This document shows positions 47,115 through 56,357 of a stretch of DNA of 64,000 nt, in pieces (within the stretch, counting starts at the first letter, position 1; every line of letters starts with the position of its first letter). Both the position numbers and the translations under genes were made by a program. Source of the DNA: Bog-532 sp963775825 (lineage in GTDB: Bacteria > Actinomycetota > Actinomycetes > Streptosporangiales > Streptosporangiaceae); NCBI GenBank assembly GCA_963775825.1, contig CAVZKY010000046.1:1-64000 (forward strand), given 5' to 3'. The notes beneath the pieces are model-generated. The model ran no database searches. It saw nothing but the letters and a program-made list of their open reading frames with translations, and was not told the origin of the DNA.

Positions 47115-48505
47115 GGAACCTCGGACTCCCCATCTGATGGCGCGAGTGGCGTGGCGGTCCGCCAGGTCTCCTCGAAGAGGGTCTCGAAGGTCTGGGCCAG
47201 CGGCCAGGGAGCGGTGCGGTCGAGCACGATATGGGGTGCTTCCCAGCCGGTTCTGGCCCGCTGCGTGCCAGGGGTCATGAGATACGGGGAGAAGCTGACC
47301 ACGCTCTGGTCGATCAGGACGATGCGGAACGTGGGCAGGGCGTCGTAGAGGCGGACCTCGAAGCTGGGGTGCGCGACACTCAGGCTGCGCAGCATGCTGA
47401 CCGGCTGGACGCCGCCCTCGCTCCACCGCACACCGCGGAACCGCCGGTAGCCTTCGGACTCCGGATTGATCAGCAGGAACCGGGCGGACCCGCCGGAGTG
47501 GTCCAGGCGCTCGAGCAGCCGCCCGAACTCGGCGCGCACGTACGAGTCCGCTACCCACTTGGTCGCGAGTATCCCGGCGAAGCACAACCGGGAGACAGTC
47601 TGGCCCATGCACTCCAGTGGCTCGAGCTTGGAGCGGCGCAGTTCAAGCTCGGACGCGGAGGAGATGCCGATGGTCTGGATCAGGCCGTCGATCCGCCGCT
47701 GATCGTCGGGTCCGCGGCGGTGCGGGTCGATGCCGAAGAGCGCGTCCTGGTGGCCGCCGGCGATCCGGCTGATCGTATAACCCAGTTCGGCCGGGATGCC
47801 GCGGGGGAACTGCTGCTCGATGGCCGCATAGGTGACAGCCACCGGACCGTCGTGCGCCGGCAGTGAGGCCTCAGCGCGGTAGCGGAGCGCCCACAGCTGC
47901 TCGTCGGACGGATCCTGTTCCAGCAACTGCTTTATCCGGGCGATCGCCTTCTCGATCCGTGGTTTCCGCCGGCTGCGGAGCTCGCTGTAGATAATGCACT
48001 TTTTGAGGCCGTCCCAGTAACGCTCGAATTCAAGGTAGGCGTTCCGGAAGAATTCGTCGTCCTGGTCATCGGCGAACGCCAGGGCAGGATTGGCATGCCA
48101 CATCGTGTACAGGTCCAGCAGGAGCTCGTACTGGTCGCTGATGTCGTCATCCAGGTCATCGATATCGGCGATATCGCACACGCCAAGCTGCCGGATCTGC
48201 TGCTCGAAGACAAAGGCATCGACCTGGGCCTGATCTATGCCGGAGGAATAGCCGGCCGTGCTCCGCACATATTCCGGTCCTATCCTGCCGCGCAGCCGGG
48301 CGACGTAGCCGGGCACCGACGACGGCAGCACCCGGTGCTTTCCCGTCCGGGTCAGCTGGCGGCCGATCTCCTCCTTGCTCAGCGGATGACCCCGCCGCAG
48401 GAGCAGCAGTCGCAGCAACGCGCCTTCCTGGCCGGTGATCGCTTCTTCCGCGCCTGTGCCCGCCGGCCGGTAGCCGGCTGTTTCCTGCATGATCGCGAAC
48501 CGCAT
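47111..48505 (-). CDS. Winged-helix protein with uncharacterised (possibly PLD-like) C-terminal domain
   Basis: Intact, 464 residues; ATG 48505 after GGGAGG. Residues about 20-80 form an OmpR/SARP-like winged helix: ALLRLLLLRRGHPLSKEEIG, SSVPGYVARLRGRIG, VRSTAGYSSGI. A helical middle follows (YELLLDLYTMWHANPALAFA, IARIKQLLEQDPSDEQLWAL), similar to SARP bacterial activation domains. The C-terminal third has MGQTVSRLCFAGILATKWVA, ARFLLINPESEGYRRFRG, RLYDALPTFRIVLIDQSVVS and FSPYLM, resembling PLD-like/DUF5919-type domains, but with no HKD motif visible. Its end overlaps the end of the APH-like gene by 4 bp. It may regulate, or be part of, the convergent locus. Confidence 0.72.
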   Translation of the reverse strand: MRFAIMQETAGYRPAGTGAEEAITGQEGALLRLLLLRRGHPLSKEEIGRQLTRTGKHRVLPSSVPGYVARLRGRIGPEYVRSTAGYSSGIDQAQVDAFVFEQQIRQLGVCDIADIDDLDDDISDQYELLLDLYTMWHANPALAFADDQDDEFFRNAYLEFERYWDGLKKCIIYSELRSRRKPRIEKAIARIKQLLEQDPSDEQLWALRYRAEASLPAHDGPVAVTYAAIEQQFPRGIPAELGYTISRIAGGHQDALFGIDPHRRGPDDQRRIDGLIQTIGISSASELELRRSKLEPLECMGQTVSRLCFAGILATKWVADSYVRAEFGRLLERLDHSGGSARFLLINPESEGYRRFRGVRWSEGGVQPVSMLRSLSVAHPSFEVRLYDALPTFRIVLIDQSVVSFSPYLMTPGTQRARTGWEAPHIVLDRTAPWPLAQTFETLFEETWRTATPLAPSDGESEVP

Positions 48506-48812
48506 GGGCCTCCCTGCCGCCGCCTGACCGCCGCGGAGCGATGGAGCCGAAAAGGGAAGGGCTGCCGATCACGTCCGGGCCTCCCACAATGCGCTAGCAG
48601 ACGATGCGTGATGGGTCAAGATCGCTGCGCCGGAAACAGCCTGCCGGACGTCCGGCTCACTCACCTGTTCATGGTTATCAGCCGCTGATATCGGCGTGCC
48701 ACACAAATGCGATATTAATGCGGGCGATTTGCTTATGCCCTTGCTCATGCTGAAGCCATGAAACATCCCCGCTACGACTCACTCCGGCCGCAGCAGTAGG
48801 GAGGTGACGGGC
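48506..48812. other. Intergenic region
   Basis: About 300 bp between divergent genes. GC falls at 48680-48760, likely promoters for the leftward winged-helix gene and the rightward small membrane protein. Nothing else seen. Confidence 0.4.
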
Positions 48813-48983
48813 ATGATCAATCTGCTGGTCCTTATCGCGGCCGTACTCGTGGGACTCCGGATTGTCGGGCCGTTCCTGCGGTTCGTAATCAGCCTGCTGT
48901 TCAAGCTTATCTCTTTCGCCTTCCTCATCGCCCTGGCGATCATCGTGCTCGTGGGACTGCTCAGCCACGGCATGTTGATCTGA
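48813..48983 (+). CDS. Small two-helix membrane protein
   Basis: 56 residues from ATG 48813, with AGGGAGGTGAC upstream as a strong ribosome-binding site. Helix one is LLVLIAAVLVGLRIVGPFLR, helix two FKLISFAFLIALAIIVLVGL, ending SHGMLI. The phasing of the Shine-Dalgarno site, codon bias and clean stop support a real gene even though it is short. Function unknown. Confidence 0.68.
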   Translation: MINLLVLIAAVLVGLRIVGPFLRFVISLLFKLISFAFLIALAIIVLVGLLSHGMLI

Positions 48984-49171
48984 TCACCCGGCCGGCCAGA
49001 CTCCGGGGCCTGGCCGGCCGGGCTCCGGTCCAACTGGCCACCCTCCAACTGGCCGCCCCTTCTGGGACCGCCATACACGAGGCGGGCGACATGATGCCTC
49101 CACTGGGTTCCCGGTGCGCGGGTGCCCGCGATCCGGGAATGCGACTGGAGCATCGCGGGTTGCCAGAAACG

Positions 49172-50191
49172 ATGAGCGCTGTAGAGGAATCCCTGCCGCT
49201 GGCAGTGCTGGACTTCGTCGGCATCGAGTACGGCGAGAGCGCCGCCGCCGCCATCGCCGGTGCCGTGCGGATCGCCCAGGCCGTCGAAGCCGCTGGGTAC
49301 CGGCGCTACTGGGTCTCAGAGCACCACAACATGACCAGCCTGGCCTGCAGTGCCCCGGAGATCCTGACCGCGCACATCGGCGCGCACACGGAACGCATCC
49401 GGGTGGGCGCCGCCGGCATCATGCTGCCCAATCATGCGCCGCTCAAGGTCGCGGAGACGTTCCGGACGCTGCTGGCCATGTACCCGGGCCGTATCGATCT
49501 CGCGCTGGGCCGGGCCCCGGGCACCGACCCGCTGACGGCGCACGCCCTGCGCCGGGGCATCAACACCGATCCGGGCGCCGAGTTTCCCGGCCAGGTCGGC
49601 CAGTTGCTGGCGTTTCTGGGTGACGGCTTCCCGCACGAGCACCCGTACCGGAACGTGGTGGCGGCGCCGGTCATCGACGAGCGGCCCGAGCTGTTCGTGC
49701 TCGGTTCCAGCCCCTACGGGCCGCGCTTCGCCGCCGTCAACGGGATGAGCGCCGTGTTCGCCCATCACATGAGTCCCGATCTCGCGTTCGAGGCGCTGCG
49801 CCAGTACCGCCGCGACTTCACCCCCGGTGACGCGGGCGGCGCGCCCTATTCGGCGATGTCCGTACTGGCTTTCGCCAGCCAGGACGACGAGGCGGTGCTC
49901 GACTTCGAGGCCGCGTGGACGCTGACCATTCAGAACATCCGCCGCGGCATCCGCGAGCCGTTGCGGCCGGAGCAGGTTACCGACGTGGCCCGGTCGGCCG
50001 AGTTCCGGGCCGGCCGCAAGGATGACGGCCGCATGGTGACCGGCGAGCCGAAGGCCGTCGCCGAGCGCCTGCTGGAGATGAAGGAGCGGGCCCAGGCCGA
50101 CGAGATCGTCGTCGTCACCCCCAGCCTGGATCGCGACCGCCGGATCGGCAGCTATGTCGCCCTGGCGGGCGCCTGGCGCGGCGCCGCCTGA
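49172..50191 (+). CDS. LLM-class flavin-dependent oxidoreductase
   Basis: 339 residues from ATG 49172 (the frame extends to 49091 but the extra N-terminus is not protein-like). It has LAVLDFVGIEYGESAAAAIA, RYWVSEHHNMTSLACSAPEI, RIRVGAAGIMLPNHAPLKVA, LAMYPGRIDLALGRAPGTDP and PELFVLGSSPYGPRFAA. These match the MsnO8-like bacterial-luciferase-family subgroup using FMN or F420. It probably oxidises a small organic substrate; identity unknown. No flavin reductase is adjacent. Confidence 0.88.
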   Translation: MSAVEESLPLAVLDFVGIEYGESAAAAIAGAVRIAQAVEAAGYRRYWVSEHHNMTSLACSAPEILTAHIGAHTERIRVGAAGIMLPNHAPLKVAETFRTLLAMYPGRIDLALGRAPGTDPLTAHALRRGINTDPGAEFPGQVGQLLAFLGDGFPHEHPYRNVVAAPVIDERPELFVLGSSPYGPRFAAVNGMSAVFAHHMSPDLAFEALRQYRRDFTPGDAGGAPYSAMSVLAFASQDDEAVLDFEAAWTLTIQNIRRGIREPLRPEQVTDVARSAEFRAGRKDDGRMVTGEPKAVAERLLEMKERAQADEIVVVTPSLDRDRRIGSYVALAGAWRGAA

Positions 50192-50374
50192 GCCGGCCCG
50201 CCTGGTGCGGCGCCGCCTGAGCGAGCCCGCCTGCGTCAGCACGCTCGAGCCAGCCCGCCTGGGCGTTTCGCTCCGGAGGCAGCTAAGGCCAGCCGCCGCC
50301 GCCGCGGCACTGGACGCCGTGCGTGCTGTGGCGCGAAGCTGGTCACCAGCACATCGCTGCGACGGAGGAGCGTC

Positions 50375-50722
50375 ATGACCCGCACGCCGGAAGAAGTACT
50401 CGGGCACCACGCCCAGGCCCTTGGCGCGGGCGATCTCGACGAGATCGTCGCCGACTACACCGACGACGCGATCATCATCACGCCGTCCGGGACCAAGCGC
50501 GGCAAGGCCGGCGTCCGGGCGGTGTTCACCCAGCTGCTGGCCGACGTGCCGGACGCGGCCTGGGACCTGAAGACGCTGATCTACGAGGACGACGTGCTGT
50601 TCCTGGAGTGGGCCGCGGACGCCGCCGCGACCCGCGTCGACGACGGCCTGGACACCTTTGTCTTCGCCGACGGCCTGATCCGCGTGCAGACCGTGCGCTA
50701 CACCCTGCAGCACAAGAGCTGA
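50375..50722 (+). CDS. SnoaL/NTF2-like protein
   Basis: 115 residues from ATG 50375, with GGAGGAG six bases upstream. EEVLGHHAQALGAGDLDEIV, DYTDDAIIITPSGTKRGKAG and VRAVFTQLLADVPDAAWDLK are a standard SnoaL-like N-terminus; the C-terminus RVQTVRYTLQHK closes the sheet. Ligand or reaction unknown. A second, fused NTF2-like domain begins 240 bp downstream. Confidence 0.85.
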   Translation: MTRTPEEVLGHHAQALGAGDLDEIVADYTDDAIIITPSGTKRGKAGVRAVFTQLLADVPDAAWDLKTLIYEDDVLFLEWAADAAATRVDDGLDTFVFADGLIRVQTVRYTLQHKS

Positions 50723-50959
50723 CCGGTCCTGGAGCGCGTTCCGCCGCCCTGACGTGACCGCGGTCAGCCGGGGGAATGCTGGTCGCTTTCCTTCGTTCGC
50801 TGCTCGTACCGCTTGCGGGCGTCCGCGGATCAAGGCCGAGCATCTCGCGGGTCAGCCCGGCAGGGGCTGGACGTCCTGCCCTGATGGAGCGAGGCTGGTC
50901 AGAAGCGCGGGCGCGGCGCGCCCGTCTTCGACCCCCCAACGACGACGGGAGCCCGGCCG

Positions 50960-52595
50960 ATGACGACCGCCACTCAACCGGACGCGGCCACGGCCGCAGT
51001 GACCGCCTGGGCTCGGCCAGTTCGGCGAAGCGCTCGCCGCCAACGACCCGGCCCGGGCCGCCGCGCTGTTCACCGAGGACTCCTTTTGGCGGGACCTCAT
51101 CGCGTTCACCTGGAACATCAGGACCTTCGAGGGGCGGGACGAGATCACCCGCATGCTCGACGCCACCCTGTCGCGGGTCCAGCCCGGCGGCTGGAGGATC
51201 ACCGCTGGCGAGGAACCAGCCGAGGCGGGCGGCGTCACCGAGGCGTGGATCGACTTCGAGACCTCCGCCGGCCGCGGCAAGCGGGCAGCTGAGGCTGCGC
51301 GACGGCCAGTGCTGGACCCTGCTGACCACGCTGTATGAGCTCAAGGGCTACGAGGAGCCGAAGGGGCCGAGCCGCCCGAAGGGGGCCGAGCACGGCGCGA
51401 ACCGGGACCGGACCTCCTGGCTGGAAAACCGGGACCAGGAAGCGGCCGAGCCTGGGGGTCACGGAGCAGCCGTACGTGCTGATCGTCGGCGGCGGGCAGG
51501 CCGGCATCGGGCTCGCGGCCCGGCTGCGGCAGCTCAGCGTCCCGACGATCGTCATCGACAAGCGCGCACGGCCGGGGGACCAGTGGCGCAGCCGGTACAA
51601 GAGCCTGTGCCTGCACGACCCGGTCTGGTACGACCACATGCCCTACCTGAAGTTCCCGGACAACTGGCCGGTGTTCTCCCCCAAGGACAAGATCGCCGAC
51701 TGGCTCGAGTCATACACCCGGATCATGGAGCTCAACTACTGGCCCAGCACCGAGGCCAAAAGCGCGAGCTACAACGAAACGACCGGGGACTGGACGGTGA
51801 CCGTCGAGCGAGAGGGCCAGCCGGTGGTGCTGCGCCCGGGCAGCTGGTGCTGGCCACGGGGATGTCCGGCAAGCCCAATGTCCCGTCCTTCCCGGGCATG
51901 GACGACGTTCCGCGGCGACCAGCACCACTCCTCGGCACACCCGGGCCCCGATGCGTACCGGGGCAGGCGGTGCGTGGTCATCGGGTCCAACAACTCCGCC
52001 TTCGACATCTGCGGCGCGCTCTGGGAGAACGGCGCGGACGTGACCATGGTCCAGCGGTCCTCGACGCACATCGTCGCGGTCCGCACTCGCTGATGCAGAT
52101 CGCGCTCGGCGGCCTGTACTCCGAGGAGGCGGTCGCGGCCGGGATGACGACCGAGAAAGCGGACCTGACCTTCGCGTCCGTCCCGTACCGGATCATGCAC
52201 ATCTTCCAGATCCCGGTGTACGAGCAGATGCGGGAGCGGGACAAGGACTTCTACGAGCGGCTGGAGAAGGCCGGCTTCGACCACGACTGGGGCGACGACA
52301 ACTCCGGCCTGTTCATGAAGTACCTGCGCCGCGGGTCCGGCTACTACATCGACCTCGGCGCGGCCGACCTGGTGGCGAACGGCGACGTCAAGCTGGTCCG
52401 CGGGCCAGGTCGACCATCTCACGGAGACCGGCGTGGTCCTCGGGGACGGCACCGAACTGCCTGCTGACCTGGTCGTCTACGCCACCGGCTACAACTCGAT
52501 GAACGGCTGGGCCGCCGACCTGATCTCACCGGAAGTCGCGGACAAGGTCGGCAAGTGCTGGGGGCTGGGCTCCGCCACCACCAAGGACCCCGGTC
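50960..52595 (+). pseudogene. Flavin monooxygenase with N-terminal NTF2-like domain, 5' part (disrupted by IS)
   Basis: ATG 50960 starts an NTF2-like domain (after a shift near 51020: FGEALAANDPARAAALFTED, FTWNIRTFEGRDEITRMLDA). It continues into an FMO: FAD motif VLIVGGGQAGIGLAARLRQL (51480), DQWRSRYKSLCLHDPVWYDH, SPKDKIADWLESYTRIMELN, NADPH motif VVIGSNNSAFDICGALWENG, VPYRIMHIFQIPVYEQMRER, VVYATGYNSMNGWAADLISP. The reading ends at GSATTKDPG where an insertion sequence begins at 52596. The C-terminus is found intact after the element (54888-55074). Three or four extra indels occur (about 51020, 51290, 51845, 52080). The gene is inactivated unless the element excises. Confidence 0.85.
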
Positions 52596-52607
52596 CAGAT
52601 CTCCGGC
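52596..52607. repeat. Left terminal inverted repeat of the insertion sequence
   Basis: CAGATCTCCGGC; preceded by the target duplicate GGTC (52592-52595). Confidence 0.88.
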
Positions 52608-52692
52608 AGTAGGAGAGCCGCAAGGCCGTGACATGCCGCTTTACGCGGGGCTTCCTGTGCGTAATTATTAAATCAAAAGGTAAGCTGATGGC

Positions 52693-54856
<2,164 letters not shown>

Positions 54857-54875
54857 CCCCAGACGCACAGCCTTA

Positions 54876-54887
54876 GCCGGAGATCTG
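54876..54887. repeat. Right terminal inverted repeat of the insertion sequence
   Basis: GCCGGAGATCTG, exact reverse complement of the left end; followed by GGTC (54888-54891). Confidence 0.88.
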
Positions 54888-55074
54888 GGTCCGTGGGAGG
54901 GAGAGGAGGCGCAACATGTGGAAGCCGACCCAGCAGGAAGCGCTCTGGTTCCACGACGGGAACCTGCACCAGTCCCGCCATTACTCCCTCTACCTCGCCC
55001 TGCAGCTCAAAGCCCGCCAGGTTGGCATTCCCACCCCCGTCTACGGGCCGCAGGAAGTCCATCACCTCGGCTAG
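54888..55074 (+). pseudogene. Flavin monooxygenase, 3' part after the IS
   Basis: After the target duplicate the text resumes as GPWEGE, and after one indel near 54905 NMWKPTQQEALWFHDGNLHQ, SRHYSLYLALQLKARQVGIP and TPVYGPQEVHHLG, stop TAG 55072-55074. It is the C-terminal 60 residues of the gene begun at 50960. Without the element the protein would be about 600 residues. Confidence 0.82.
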
Positions 55075-55109
55075 CGCCCGGGCCGGGGCGGCTACCGGCG
55101 GTCAGACCG

Positions 55110-55736
55110 TCAGGCCCATCTGATGGCGTCGGCGTGGTCCAGGCGCGGCAGCCGGCCGAACCACGGATCCGGGCCGGGATGGCCGATGTTGACCACCAGG
55201 ACGGACTTCCAGCGGCCGTCCGGGAAGAATTCCGCGTCCAGGCCTGCCGCGTCGAAGCCGGCCATCGGGCCCGCCGCCAGGCCGCGCGCGCGCACCGCGA
55301 GCAGGAAGTACCCGGCCTGCAGTGCGCCGCTGAACCGCATGGTCTCGGTCCGCATCGTGTCGTTGGCCGCGAACGCGTCCCTCAGTTCCGGCCGGAACGG
55401 GACGAGCTGCGGGATGTGCTCGTGGAACTGCGTGTCCACCGCGAGCACCGCGACGGCCGGCGCGGTGGCGGTTTTGGCCTTGTTTCCGTCGTTCATGTGC
55501 CGGACCAGCTGCTCCCGCCCCTCCGGGGTGCGGACGTAGAGCACCCGCAGCGGCTGGGTGTTCGCCGCGGTCGGCGGCCACTTGGCCAGGTCCCAGATGC
55601 CGTCCAGCTCGGCGTCGGTCACCGGGGTCGGGGCGAAGCTGTTCGCGGTGCGGGCCCCGGTGAACAGGAGCGCGCGGCCGGCCTCGTCGAGCAGGGGCAG
55701 CGCCTGCGGCGCCTCCACTATAGAATCCACAGTCAC
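55110..55736 (-). CDS. Nitroreductase-family protein (RutE-like malonic semialdehyde reductase)
   Basis: Intact, 208 residues. TNSFAPTPVTDAELDGIWDL-like N-terminus, AKWPPTAANTQPLRVLYVRT (FMN phosphate-binding), DTQFHEHIPQLVPFRPELRD, FSGALQAGYFLLAVRARGLA, GPMAGFDAAGLDAEFF and SVLVVNIGHPGPDPWFGRLP are the layout of the RutE/HadB subgroup. It uses FMN and NAD(P)H. With an HxlR regulator divergent from it, a stress or electrophile-detoxification role is more likely than pyrimidine catabolism, since no rut genes are nearby. Confidence 0.88.
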   Translation of the reverse strand: MTVDSIVEAPQALPLLDEAGRALLFTGARTANSFAPTPVTDAELDGIWDLAKWPPTAANTQPLRVLYVRTPEGREQLVRHMNDGNKAKTATAPAVAVLAVDTQFHEHIPQLVPFRPELRDAFAANDTMRTETMRFSGALQAGYFLLAVRARGLAAGPMAGFDAAGLDAEFFPDGRWKSVLVVNIGHPGPDPWFGRLPRLDHADAIRWA

Positions 55737-55747
55737 TAACTATCTCC

Positions 55748-55771
55748 TTGCTACTTTGAATAAACTAGCAA
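55748..55771. promoter_or_regulatory. Inverted repeat between nitroreductase and HxlR genes
   Basis: TTGCTA-c-TTT-gaat-AAA-c-TAGCAA (55748-55771): 24 bp, all arm positions pair except the two C residues. It is 12 bp upstream of the nitroreductase start and 36 bp before the HxlR start. Probable operator for HxlR in AT-rich divergent promoter DNA. Confidence 0.6.
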
Positions 55772-55806
55772 CAGGCATGAGAGTAGCACACGGATACACT
55801 GGGGTC

Positions 55807-56145
55807 ATGGCAGCCGAACGTGACGTGGAGCACGACCCACGCGAGTGCGACGGTGCCCTGGCTCGCGCGTTCGGGTTTCTCGGCAAGCGCTGGAACGGGG
55901 TGATCCTCGCGACCCTGCTGTCCGGGCCAGCCGGCTTCGCGGAGCTCAAGCGGGCCGTGCACGGGATCAGTGACTCGGTGCTGGCCGACCGGCTCACCGA
56001 ACTGGGCCGGGTCGGTCTCGTCGAGCGGTCGGTGTGCGAGGGGCCGCCGGTGTCCGTCAGCTACGCCCTCACCCCGGCCGGGCAGGCGCTGCTGCCGGTG
56101 CTGCGCGGCCTCACCGAGTGGGCGGCGGATAACCTGCCTGCGTGA
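55807..56145 (+). CDS. HxlR-family transcriptional regulator
   Basis: 112 residues from ATG 55807 (another in-frame start lies at 55777, closer to the operator). Cys in DPRECDGALARAFGFLGKRW near the N-terminus, then LLSGPAGFAELKRAVHGISD, SVLADRLTELGRVGLVERSV (winged helix) and VSYALTPAGQALLPVLRGLT. The N-terminal Cys is a common redox or electrophile sensor in HxlR proteins such as HypR and YodB. It is divergent from the nitroreductase gene with a shared inverted repeat, the standard arrangement for control of a detoxifying reductase. Confidence 0.9.
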   Translation: MAAERDVEHDPRECDGALARAFGFLGKRWNGVILATLLSGPAGFAELKRAVHGISDSVLADRLTELGRVGLVERSVCEGPPVSVSYALTPAGQALLPVLRGLTEWAADNLPA

Positions 56146-56357
56146 GCGGCGATGCAGGTCAGGGACATATTCCCGCGGGCCGGGAACCGCCGTAGGGGCC
56201 ATTGACCCACGGGCGGGTTGCGGGATGGCGGTCAAGCGGAATAATTACGGACGTAACACGCGGGATCGTCGGCGGTGCCCCGGCCAGCTCTGGTGCTTCG
56301 GCCTGGCGGGGCGAAGGCAGCGGCGGCACCGGCGACCAGGGAGGTGCGCAGAGCGCT

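Noticed and set aside
49316..50833. 505-residue minus-strand frame
   Set aside because: Mirror of the LLM oxidoreductase and the following NTF2-like gene, both convincing on the plus strand.
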